From UMGS1124 sp045541255 (GTDB taxonomy: Bacteria; Bacillota_I; Bacilli_A; RF39; UBA660), in assembly GCA_045541255.1 (NCBI GenBank), contig JAZQIU010000006.1:151333-215332 (forward strand): a stretch of 64,000 nucleotides of DNA, in the 5' to 3' direction. This document shows, in pieces, positions 1 to 8,248 of the stretch. The notes beneath the pieces are model-generated. The model saw only the letters and a program-made list of their open reading frames with translations, did not search any database and had not been told where the DNA came from. Both the position numbers and the translations under genes were made by a program. Numbering within the stretch: the first letter of the stretch is position 1; every line of letters starts with the position of its first letter.

Positions 1-1
1 A

Positions 2-955
2 AATGGTAATGTTTATTTTGATACATCTAAATTGAATGATTATTATGTTTTAACTAATCATACTGAAGATTCTTTAATGAGTGCAGTTAGAGAAGATGTA
101 GAATTAGATGAAAATAAGAAAAATAAAACTGACTTTGTTTTATGGTTTACTAAGTCTAAGTTTGATAGTCAAGAGTTGAAGTGGGATTCTCCTTGGGGCG
201 TCGGGTATCCTGGATGGCATATTGAATGTTCTTGTATTTCTTTGAAATATTTAGGTGAGTATTTAGATATACATTGTGGTGGTGTTGATAATATTTTTCC
301 ACATCATACAAACGAAATTGCTCAAACTGAAAGTTTTATAGGACACAAATGGTGTAATTATTGGTTTCATCCAGAACATTTAAATGATGCAACCGGTAAA
401 ATGAGTAAAAGTAAAGGTGAATTTTTAACTGTTTCATTATTAGAAACTAAAGGATATAATCCTCTCGCTTATAGATTATTTTGTTTGCAATCACATTATC
501 ATAAACAATTAGTATTCAGTTATGAAAATATGGATATTGCTGAAAATGCTTATAAAAAATTAAAAAATAAAATTAGTTCTATTACATCTGAAGGTGAATT
601 AGATAAAGAAATTTTTGACAAATATAATAGTAAATTTATTGAAAGTTTAAGTAATGATTTAAATACTGCAAATGCTATTACTGTTTTATATGATGTTTTA
701 AAAGATGACATTAATGGTACAACTAAGTTAGAACTTATTAAATCGTTTGATAAAGTATTAAGTTTAAATTTGATTCAAGAAAATGAATTAAGTGATAAAC
801 ATGAGTATATTATGTTAAAAATTGAAGAAAGAAAAGTTGCTAAAATGAATAAAGATTTTATTTTGGCAGATACTATAAGAGAAGAATTAGCTAATGAAGG
901 TATTATATTAGTTGATACAAGAGAAGGAACAACATATAAATTGGAGGAAAAATAA
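2..955 (+). CDS. cysS: Cysteinyl-tRNA synthetase, 3' part
   Basis: This class I aminoacyl-tRNA synthetase charges tRNA-Cys in the cytoplasm. The reading frame is open from the window edge, so the N-terminus with the HIGH motif is missing. Visible landmarks are the Zn-binding region (FPHHTNEIAQTE, following a conserved Cys), the KMSKS loop (GKMSKSKGEF) and the helical anticodon-binding C-terminal domain. The stop codon overlaps the start of the next gene (TAATG), so the two are translationally coupled. Identification is firm; only the start lies outside the window. Confidence 0.97.
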   Translation, partial: NGNVYFDTSKLNDYYVLTNHTEDSLMSAVREDVELDENKKNKTDFVLWFTKSKFDSQELKWDSPWGVGYPGWHIECSCISLKYLGEYLDIHCGGVDNIFPHHTNEIAQTESFIGHKWCNYWFHPEHLNDATGKMSKSKGEFLTVSLLETKGYNPLAYRLFCLQSHYHKQLVFSYENMDIAENAYKKLKNKISSITSEGELDKEIFDKYNSKFIESLSNDLNTANAITVLYDVLKDDINGTTKLELIKSFDKVLSLNLIQENELSDKHEYIMLKIEERKVAKMNKDFILADTIREELANEGIILVDTREGTTYKLEEK

Positions 956-1626
956 TGGATAATATTGGGTTATATTTTTTAGCACTTATTATACCTATGA
1001 TTGCGCAAATATATGTTACATCGAATTATAATAAGTATAAAAGAATTAATAATGATAAAAAAATGACTGGTTTTGATGTGGCTCGTATGATATTAGATAA
1101 AAATGGTCTAAATAATATGTATGTAGTTGAAACTAAAGGTAATTTAACTGATCATTATGATCCTAAAAGAAAAATTATTAAATTATCTAGTGAAGTATTT
1201 CATGGTAGTAGTATAGCAGCTATGGCTGTTGCAGCTCATGAAGTTGGACACGCTTTACAAGATAAAGAAGGTTATTTCTTTATGAAAGTTAGAAGTTTTA
1301 TATTTCCTATTGTTAATTTTGGTACTAAATTTGCTTATATAGTATTAGTTATAGGTTTAGTAGCTAATATGATGAATTTAATATGGACAGGTATATTATT
1401 GGTAGGGTTAGGATTATTATTTCAAATAGTTACTTTACCAGTAGAGTTTGATGCTAGTAAAAGAGCCTTAAAAGAATTAGAAACAAATGTAATTCTTCCT
1501 AATGTTGATATAAAAGGTACTAAATCTATGTTAACAGCTGCTGCAATGACTTATGTTGCAGGAGTATTATCAAGTGCATTAGAAATGTTAAGATTAATTT
1601 TAATTTTTACAAATGATAGAGACTAG
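955..1626 (+). CDS. YugP-type zinc metallopeptidase, membrane-bound
   Basis: A 223-residue protein of the neutral zinc metallopeptidase family typified by B. subtilis YugP. A hydrophobic N-terminal segment (about residues 5-20) is followed by the zinc motif HEVGH at about residues 95-99, two or three further membrane segments (about 110-160) and a likely third ligand Glu in LPVEFDASKRA. It overlaps the cysS stop by one base. The family is widespread in Bacillota but the substrate is not established. Confidence 0.85.
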   Translation: MDNIGLYFLALIIPMIAQIYVTSNYNKYKRINNDKKMTGFDVARMILDKNGLNNMYVVETKGNLTDHYDPKRKIIKLSSEVFHGSSIAAMAVAAHEVGHALQDKEGYFFMKVRSFIFPIVNFGTKFAYIVLVIGLVANMMNLIWTGILLVGLGLLFQIVTLPVEFDASKRALKELETNVILPNVDIKGTKSMLTAAAMTYVAGVLSSALEMLRLILIFTNDRD

Positions 1627-1719
1627 TTCTCTTTTTTTGTGTAAATAAAGTGTATATATAAATGTAAATATTTGCTTTTATAAATTTTTAATAGTACTCT
1701 TAAAATAGAGGTGATACTA

Positions 1720-2433
1720 ATGTCATCAAAAGATTATAGGTATATGAATAAAGATGAGTTCGATATGTATAAAAAGTTTGCTGAGAGTAGTGTGCGTACA
1801 AAGGGAGCAGAAACTATTACTAATGCAAAGAAAGGTACAAAAAGAACTTATAAATCGAAATTTGAAAAGAAATTAAGAAAGTTTAAAAGAGTAGTGTCTA
1901 GGCTTTTAATAATGGTGTTATTAGTATTAGGATTAGTAAAAGGTGTTGATTTTACTGTAGATTATGCGAACAGACATATAGCATATAAAAATGCTTTAGA
2001 AGATTTTAGACCAAAATTAGTTCAGTATTTAACTGAAGCTGATGTAAATTTTGCAATTTCTAAAGATAAAATTGTTATTTTGGATAATGATGAAAAAAGT
2101 ATGGATAAACTTCATAATGTTTTAAATGAAGAAGTTGGATTGGATTCTCATCAAACTTCTTATGTGTTAGATAAATTATGTGGAGAAGATGCATTTGATA
2201 AAAGTGTACAATCTTTTGGGTATGATAATGGAGATGAATTTTTAAGAAGTAATTATTTTAAAGGTCCAGTGTCTAGTAGTGGAAACATTTATTATGGAAA
2301 ATACCCTGATAAAAGAAAATTTGAGAATAATCAAGAAGCAGCGGTTTATCAGAAATTAACTGTATTACAAGAAAAAGAAGAAGCAAAAATACAAGAGTAT
2401 TTAGAAACACAAGAAAAAGGAATGAGTAAATAA
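1720..2433 (+). CDS. Hypothetical single-pass membrane protein
   Basis: I do not recognise a family. The 237-residue product has a basic cytoplasmic N-terminus rich in Lys and Arg, one membrane segment at about residues 60-80 and a charged extracytoplasmic domain. ATG at 1720 is chosen because an AGAGGTG ribosome binding site lies just upstream; an upstream in-frame GTG overlaps that site. Its stop overlaps the next gene (TAATGG). Confidence 0.7.
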   Translation: MSSKDYRYMNKDEFDMYKKFAESSVRTKGAETITNAKKGTKRTYKSKFEKKLRKFKRVVSRLLIMVLLVLGLVKGVDFTVDYANRHIAYKNALEDFRPKLVQYLTEADVNFAISKDKIVILDNDEKSMDKLHNVLNEEVGLDSHQTSYVLDKLCGEDAFDKSVQSFGYDNGDEFLRSNYFKGPVSSSGNIYYGKYPDKRKFENNQEAAVYQKLTVLQEKEEAKIQEYLETQEKGMSK

Positions 2434-2645
2434 TGGAAGAAACAGTATTAATTGATGTTTATAAAATAGGTGATATTATTTATGAAGTTATTGATCAAGT
2501 AGATTATAATAATAATCATTATGTTTTCTTGTGTAATGAAAATGATGAAAATGATATAATGTTAAGAAAAGTGAATGGAGATAATTTGGATCCTTTAGAT
2601 ACAGAAGAAGAATTAAAAGAAGTTTTAAGTTTATTAAATAAATAG
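2433..2645 (+). CDS. DUF1292 family small protein
   Basis: A 70-residue acidic protein with the layout of the DUF1292/YrzB family: a short beta-rich module (YEVIDQVDYNNNHYVFL) followed by an acidic stretch ending in EEEL. Function unknown. It starts within the stop of the upstream membrane protein gene, so the two probably form one transcript. Confidence 0.65.
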   Translation: MEETVLIDVYKIGDIIYEVIDQVDYNNNHYVFLCNENDENDIMLRKVNGDNLDPLDTEEELKEVLSLLNK

Positions 2646-2692
2646 AATCTAGTTTGATAGATTTTATTTTTTTATAAAAGGAGGTTTTAAAT

Positions 2693-3214
2693 ATAAATTA
2701 TATAAATAAGGGGAAAAGAGATATTTTAATATTTCCTAAATTTAAAAATATAGATAAAATTCAAAAGATACGAAAGAAATATGATGAGCTGTATGATATT
2801 TTACCTCCTCATATTACTTTAGCTTTTCCTTTTTTTAGTGATATAAGTAATAGTGAATTAGAAAGCAAATTGAAATTAATATTAAAGGATGTAACTACAT
2901 TTAAAATAAAGTGTAGTGGTATAAGTTTAAAGAAAGATAATAATATAAATAAATATTATATATTTTTAAATATAGTTGAGGGTAAGGAGTTACTTTTAGA
3001 TATTCATAATAGAATTTATAATACTATTTTAAAGGAAGGAAATATAGTAGGTTATGAACCTCATATTACATTAGGAACTTTGGATAGTAAAAGCATTGAA
3101 TTAGATTTTGTAGATATTTTTGAAAGTGATATAGATAGTATACTTGTTGAAAGTATCGGTGAAAATGAAGAATCAAACATAGTATTTGAAATTAAGTTAA
3201 ATAAAAATACCTAA
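2693..3214 (+). CDS. 2'-5' RNA ligase-like (2H phosphoesterase), apparent ATA start
   Basis: The product carries two HxT motifs typical of 2H phosphoesterases (PPHITLAFPF and later EPHITLGTL), as in B. subtilis YjcG and bacterial LigT-like proteins. The homologous reading frame is open well upstream of the first in-frame ATG (2870) and reaches a strong GGAGG site at 2680-2684. No ATG, GTG or TTG lies between, so translation probably starts at ATA 2693, eight bases from that site, giving 173 residues, the usual family length. Starting at 2870 would delete the first HxT motif. A mutated start codon is the alternative. Confidence 0.75.
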   Translation: MNYINKGKRDILIFPKFKNIDKIQKIRKKYDELYDILPPHITLAFPFFSDISNSELESKLKLILKDVTTFKIKCSGISLKKDNNINKYYIFLNIVEGKELLLDIHNRIYNTILKEGNIVGYEPHITLGTLDSKSIELDFVDIFESDIDSILVESIGENEESNIVFEIKLNKNT

Positions 3215-3228
3215 AATTAGGTATTTTT
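3203..3228 (+). terminator. Intrinsic terminator after the RNA ligase-like gene
   Basis: A perfect 12-bp inverted repeat (AAAAATACCTAA / TTAGGTATTTTT) with a 2-base spacer ends in a T-run. It overlaps the stop codon of the upstream gene. Confidence 0.8.
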
Positions 3229-3285
3229 ATTTGCTTTATTTTATATAAGATGTTAGAATATTTTATGCTTTTTTGGGGTGGTTAT

Positions 3286-4002
3286 ATGTCAATAGAATAT
3301 AGAGTGACAAAATGTGATAATATAAATAATTGGTTTGCTGATTTGTTTAATGTTATTAAAATGTGTTGTGATTGTAAGGAGTGTCTTTTTTTATTAGAAA
3401 AAGTCAGACATTATTATGATACAAATTTTAATATATGTATAGATGAAGAGTTATCATATGATGAAATTAATAGTCAACAGAGATTTTTTAATTATATGAA
3501 GAATAAAAAATGTAAGTTTAATTTTGAATATTTTAAAATTGGAATAGAATATGCGTCTTATAATAATAAAGAATTAGATTTTATTAGTGCATTTATACGA
3601 TATATTGTTATGACGAATTTTGATGATGTTAAAGTTTCAACTGGTTTTTCTACTGGTGTAGGGAATTCTTTTTATTCAAAAGCTATGTGTTTTTTAGGTG
3701 ACTATCCTTTAGGAAGTGTAGATTTATTTTTGATTGAATCAAATGTTTTGTTTGATTATTTAAAAGTAAAAAAACACTTAAGGTGTTTAGGTGTAGGTAC
3801 TTTATTGTTAAAAAGAATTATGAAAGATTTAGTTGAGTTTTATCCTAATGCTAATTTATATGCTAATAATGTTTCAAAAAATAATGATACAGCTATTTCC
3901 TTTTATAAAAAAATAGGCGGAGTTTTTGATGAAGGGATAGGAGAATATTTTTATAAAGTTACATTTGATAAAGAAAAATTAAAAATATTATCATTAGAAT
4001 AA
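3286..4002 (+). CDS. GNAT family N-acetyltransferase
   Basis: The C-terminal half has the GNAT fold signature: LRCLGVGTLLLKRIMKDL as the acetyl-CoA loop and helix, then NNDTAISFYKKIGG. The first 120 residues are Cys-rich and do not match a family I recognise. ATG at 3286 is chosen for its GGGGTGG ribosome binding site; upstream in-frame starts lack one. The substrate cannot be told from the sequence. Confidence 0.75.
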   Translation: MSIEYRVTKCDNINNWFADLFNVIKMCCDCKECLFLLEKVRHYYDTNFNICIDEELSYDEINSQQRFFNYMKNKKCKFNFEYFKIGIEYASYNNKELDFISAFIRYIVMTNFDDVKVSTGFSTGVGNSFYSKAMCFLGDYPLGSVDLFLIESNVLFDYLKVKKHLRCLGVGTLLLKRIMKDLVEFYPNANLYANNVSKNNDTAISFYKKIGGVFDEGIGEYFYKVTFDKEKLKILSLE

Positions 4003-4050
4003 TATTTATAATCTTTTGTGGTATTATAAATATATATGAGAGGTGGTTTT

Positions 4051-5997
4051 ATGTTTAAGTTAGTATCAAAATATGAACCTAATGGTGATCAACCAAAAGC
4101 AATAAATGAGTTAGTTAATGGTTTAAATAACGGGAAAAAACATCAGGTATTATTAGGAGCAACGGGTACTGGTAAAACTTTTACAATTGCAAATGTTATA
4201 GAGAAAGTTAATAAACCAACTTTGGTTTTAGCTCATAATAAGACATTAGCAGGGCAATTATATGGTGAATTAAAAGAATTGTTTCCAGAAAATCATGTAG
4301 AATACTTTGTTTCATATTATGATTATTATCAACCAGAAGCTTATGTTCCTAGTAGTGATACATATATAGAAAAAGATGCTAGTATAAATGATGAAATAGA
4401 TGAATTAAGACATAGTGCAACTGCTTCTTTATTGCGTAATCGAGATACTATTGTTGTAGCAAGCGTATCATGTATATATGGTATTGGCGATGTAGAAGAT
4501 TATAAAGAAAAGATGTTAATAATTAATTTAGGGGATATTATAAAACGTGATGAATTATTAAAAAAACTTATAGATATGACTTATGAAAGAAATCAACTAG
4601 ATTTTCATAGGGGAACATTTAGGGTTAATGGAGATATAATCGATATTATTCCTATCGGTGAAAAGAAAAATGGTATACGTATAGAGTTATTTGGTGATGA
4701 AGTAGAAACTATAAGTGAATTTGATATTTTGACTGGAGTAGTAAAAAATAAAAAGAAAAGTATTACAATATTTCCTGCGAGTCATTTTGTTACAAGTGAA
4801 GATAAATTAAAAATTGCTATTGAAAGAATACAAAATGAATTAGAAGAAAGATTAAAGTATTTAAAAGAAAATAATAAGTTATTAGAAGAACAACGTTTAA
4901 GAGAAAGAACTTTATATGATATAGAAATGTTAAAAGAAACTGGTTTTTGTCATGGTGTTGAAAACTATTCTAGACATTTAGCGTTAAGAGAAGAAGGAGA
5001 AACTCCTAATTGTTTAATCGATTTCTTTCCTGATGATTTCTTATTAGTAATAGATGAGTCTCATGTAACTGTTCCTCAAGTAAGAGGAATGTATAATGGA
5101 GATAGAATGAGAAAACAAACTTTAGTTGATTATGGTTTCCGTTTACCAAGTGCATTAGATAATAGACCATTAAAGTTTAATGAATTTGAGGATAAGATTA
5201 ATCAAGTTATATATGTTTCGGCAACTCCAGGAGATTATGAATTGGATTTAGTTGATAATAATTTTGCTGAGCAAATTATTAGACCTACTGGATTGTTGGA
5301 TCCTACAATTGATGTAAGAAAAACAGAAGGTCAAATAGATGATTTGATTGGGGAAATTAATAAACGTATTGAATTAAATGAAAGAGTTTTAATTACTACA
5401 TTAACTATTAGAATGGCAGAAGAATTAACTAATTATTTAAAAGGAATAGGCATAAAAGTAGCTTATTTACATAGTGAAGTTAAGACTTTGGAGAGAATGA
5501 AAATAATTAGAGAATTACGTTTAGGTGTTTATGATGTAGTAGTCGGTATTAACTTATTGCGTGAAGGTATTGATATACCAGAAGTTAGTTTGATTGCTAT
5601 TATGGATGCTGATAAACAAGGCTTCTTAAGAAGTGAGCGAAGCCTTATTCAAACTATAGGTAGATGTGCCAGAAACGAAAAAGGGCATGTTATTATGTAT
5701 GCAGATACTATAAGTGAAGCGATGGATAAAAGTATTAAAGAGACTGAAAGAAGACGTAGTATTCAAGATAAATATAATAAAGAACATGGAATAGTTCCTA
5801 AGACAATTATTAAATCAATTAAAGAAGTTATTAGTAATGAAGTTGATGACAAAATAGAAGATGTTAAAATGAGTAAAAAAGAAAAACAGGATATGTTAAT
5901 TAGAATAGAAGAAGAGATGAGAGAAGCAGCTAAGAATATGGATTTTGAACGTGCTATGGAACTAAGAGATATATTATTTGAATTAAAAAGTGAGTAA
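4051..5997 (+). CDS. uvrB: Excinuclease ABC subunit B
   Basis: UvrB is the helicase-like damage-verification subunit of nucleotide excision repair and works with UvrA and UvrC. Visible features are Walker A (GATGTGKTFT), the beta-hairpin region rich in Tyr (YFVSYYDYYQPEAYVP), DESH in motif II, the helicase motif QTIGRCARN and the C-terminal UVR motif that contacts UvrC. ATG 4051 follows a GAGAGGTGG ribosome binding site. At 648 residues it has normal family length. No uvrA is next to it. Confidence 0.98.
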   Translation: MFKLVSKYEPNGDQPKAINELVNGLNNGKKHQVLLGATGTGKTFTIANVIEKVNKPTLVLAHNKTLAGQLYGELKELFPENHVEYFVSYYDYYQPEAYVPSSDTYIEKDASINDEIDELRHSATASLLRNRDTIVVASVSCIYGIGDVEDYKEKMLIINLGDIIKRDELLKKLIDMTYERNQLDFHRGTFRVNGDIIDIIPIGEKKNGIRIELFGDEVETISEFDILTGVVKNKKKSITIFPASHFVTSEDKLKIAIERIQNELEERLKYLKENNKLLEEQRLRERTLYDIEMLKETGFCHGVENYSRHLALREEGETPNCLIDFFPDDFLLVIDESHVTVPQVRGMYNGDRMRKQTLVDYGFRLPSALDNRPLKFNEFEDKINQVIYVSATPGDYELDLVDNNFAEQIIRPTGLLDPTIDVRKTEGQIDDLIGEINKRIELNERVLITTLTIRMAEELTNYLKGIGIKVAYLHSEVKTLERMKIIRELRLGVYDVVVGINLLREGIDIPEVSLIAIMDADKQGFLRSERSLIQTIGRCARNEKGHVIMYADTISEAMDKSIKETERRRSIQDKYNKEHGIVPKTIIKSIKEVISNEVDDKIEDVKMSKKEKQDMLIRIEEEMREAAKNMDFERAMELRDILFELKSE

Positions 5998-6073
5998 ACT
6001 TGATACTTTCTTTTTAATTGACTATAAATATAAATTGTAATAAAATTATTAATGTACAAGGGAGTTGTTTAGA

Positions 6074-7696
6074 GTGAAAAAGATAGCTATTTTTGGTCAT
6101 AAAAATCCAGATACTGATAGTGTATGTGGTGCAATATGTTTAAGTTATTTAAAAAATCAATTAGGATTTAATACTGAACCGAGAATACTAGGTGAAATAA
6201 ATAATGAAACAAAATTTGCTTTAGACTATTTCAATGTGAAAACTCCAAGTTTATTAGAAGATGTTAAAGTAAAAATTAAAGATATTACTTATCACAAAGA
6301 TTATTTTATAAAAGAAGATTCAAGTATTTATGATACATATTATTCTATGAATGATAAAAATATAACAGGTATTCCTTTAGTAGATAATAATAAAAAGTTT
6401 GTTGGTTATGTTTCATTGAAAGAAATAGCACGTGCTATGATAGATCATACTACGAATTATTTAGATACAACATTTGATAATATTGTTAGTACTTTAAATA
6501 GTATAAATTATGTAAGAGTTAACGAAGAAATAAAAGGTAATATTGTTGCTGCTACTTTTGATGATAATACTTTTATAAATCAAATTAAATTAGATAATAA
6601 TAGTATAGTTATCGTTGGTGATAGACAAGCAATTATAGATTATTCTATAGAAAATAAAGTTAAATTAATTATATTAATTGGTAATCAAGAGTTAAATCCC
6701 GAACAATTATTAATAGCAAAAGCGAATAATGTTAATATTATTTGTACTCCATATAGTAGTTTTGAAACTAGTAGGTTATTAGGGTTAACTAATAAAATAA
6801 ATACTATTAAGAGAAATGAAAATTGTATATGTTTAGATGTAGAAGATTATATGACGGACTTTATAGAGATATCTAATAAGACTAAGCATACTAATTATCC
6901 TATTGTTAATAAAAAAGGTATATGTTATGGTCTTTTAAGACTTATTGATACAAGCGAATATAACAAATATAAAGTTATATTGGTAGATCATAATGAGAGT
7001 AAACAGAGTGTTGATGGATTAGAAGAAGCTGAAATATTAGAGGTTGTGGATCATCATAATATAAGTGATATAAATACTAATAAACCTATTAATTTTAGAA
7101 ATATGGCTGTAGGTAGTGTAAATACAATTATTTATTATTTATATAAAGAAAATAATGTAACTATTCCAAATGATATTGCAGGATTAATGTTAAGCGGTAT
7201 TTTGTCTGATACACTATTGCTTAATAGTCCAACCACTACTTATCATGATAAATTTGTTGTTAATGAATTATCTAAACAAAATAATATAGATTATAATAGT
7301 TATGGTATAAAACTTTTAAAAAGCGGTATGGATTTAACTGGATTTAGTGTAGAAGATATTATTTATAGAGATTATAAAACTTATAATGTTAATGGGTATA
7401 AATTTAGTATCGGTCAAATTCTTACTGTAGATTTTTGTGATATAGAAAGTAAAAAAGATGAATATATAGAAGCGTTGAATGAGATAAGTATTAAAAATGG
7501 ATATAAGGTTAGTGCTTTATATGTTACAAACATTTTGGATAAAAGCTCTTATATTTTATATAATGATAGTGCTGATTATATAATGAAGGAAGCTTATGGT
7601 TTAAATAATATATATCAAGGTATAATTTTAGATGGAGTTTTATCTAGAAAAAAACAAATGGTACCGAATATAATGGATATATTAGAAAGATTATAA
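6074..7696 (+). CDS. ppaC: Manganese-dependent inorganic pyrophosphatase with CBS/DRTGG insert
   Basis: A family II (DHH) pyrophosphatase that hydrolyses PPi in the cytoplasm. The N-terminal DHH motif is GHKNPDTDSVCGA, followed by a regulatory insert with CBS-like segments (for example GIPLVDNNKKFVGYVSLKE) around a DRTGG-like part, then VDHN and VDHHN metal motifs and the DHHA2 domain. At 540 residues it matches adenine nucleotide-regulated CBS-PPases rather than the 310-residue short form. GTG 6074 fits the AGGGAG site. Confidence 0.93.
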   Translation: MKKIAIFGHKNPDTDSVCGAICLSYLKNQLGFNTEPRILGEINNETKFALDYFNVKTPSLLEDVKVKIKDITYHKDYFIKEDSSIYDTYYSMNDKNITGIPLVDNNKKFVGYVSLKEIARAMIDHTTNYLDTTFDNIVSTLNSINYVRVNEEIKGNIVAATFDDNTFINQIKLDNNSIVIVGDRQAIIDYSIENKVKLIILIGNQELNPEQLLIAKANNVNIICTPYSSFETSRLLGLTNKINTIKRNENCICLDVEDYMTDFIEISNKTKHTNYPIVNKKGICYGLLRLIDTSEYNKYKVILVDHNESKQSVDGLEEAEILEVVDHHNISDINTNKPINFRNMAVGSVNTIIYYLYKENNVTIPNDIAGLMLSGILSDTLLLNSPTTTYHDKFVVNELSKQNNIDYNSYGIKLLKSGMDLTGFSVEDIIYRDYKTYNVNGYKFSIGQILTVDFCDIESKKDEYIEALNEISIKNGYKVSALYVTNILDKSSYILYNDSADYIMKEAYGLNNIYQGIILDGVLSRKKQMVPNIMDILERL

Positions 7697-7724
7697 AAAA
7701 TCAACTTATTAAAAGTTGATTTTT
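7696..7724 (+). terminator. Intrinsic terminator, probably bidirectional
   Basis: Inverted repeat AAAAATCAACTT / AAGTTGATTTTT immediately after the pyrophosphatase stop and before the convergent XRE gene, with T-runs on both strands. Confidence 0.8.
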
Positions 7725-7740
7725 ATTTGTTGTAAAAATT

Positions 7741-8064
7741 TTAACTATTTAAACCATCTATATAACCGATAACTTTATTTTTCTTATCTTTAGTCATTTT
7801 ATCAAATGTATCTAATAACATTAAATCTGTAACATCAAAACCATTTTTCTTAATGCTTAATAATGGCATATCATCGTTAATTCTACCCAATAAATAATCA
7901 GTAGATGTTCCTAAAAAGTCAGCTATTTTAATAAGTGTTTCAACTGATGGATAAGCTTTTCCTGATTCATATGCTGAAATAGTTTCTTGGCTAACTTCAG
8001 CTGCTATACTAAGTCTAACTTGAGTAATCTTTTTCTTTTCTCTAATTTTCTTTAAATTTTCCAT
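7741..8064 (-). CDS. XRE family transcriptional regulator
   Basis: A 107-residue DNA-binding protein whose first 60 residues are a Cro/CI helix-turn-helix (KITQVRLSIAAEVSQETISAYESGK). The short C-terminal tail has no recognisable sensor domain. ATG 8064 follows a GAGGTG site; an upstream in-frame GTG overlaps that site. It diverges from the calcium ATPase gene and could act on the shared 185-bp intergenic region. That link is inference. Confidence 0.85.
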   Translation of the reverse strand: MENLKKIREKKKITQVRLSIAAEVSQETISAYESGKAYPSVETLIKIADFLGTSTDYLLGRINDDMPLLSIKKNGFDVTDLMLLDTFDKMTKDKKNKVIGYIDGLNS

Positions 8065-8248
8065 AAAATTCACCTCATTAATAACTCTTATATATATTAT
8101 TGTATAGGAAATAATTGTATATTTTAGATATTGAAAATGTACTTTGATATAAGTAGTATCTATTATGTAAAATGTATTTTGTCGAATTAAAGCGAATATG
8201 TTTTATTATAAATTTTATGTCATAAGTTTATTTAGGAGGACAATAGTT

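Noticed and set aside
5763..6059. Leftward open frame opposite the uvrB 3' end
   Set aside because: No ribosome binding site, and the sequence is the complement of the conserved UVR domain.
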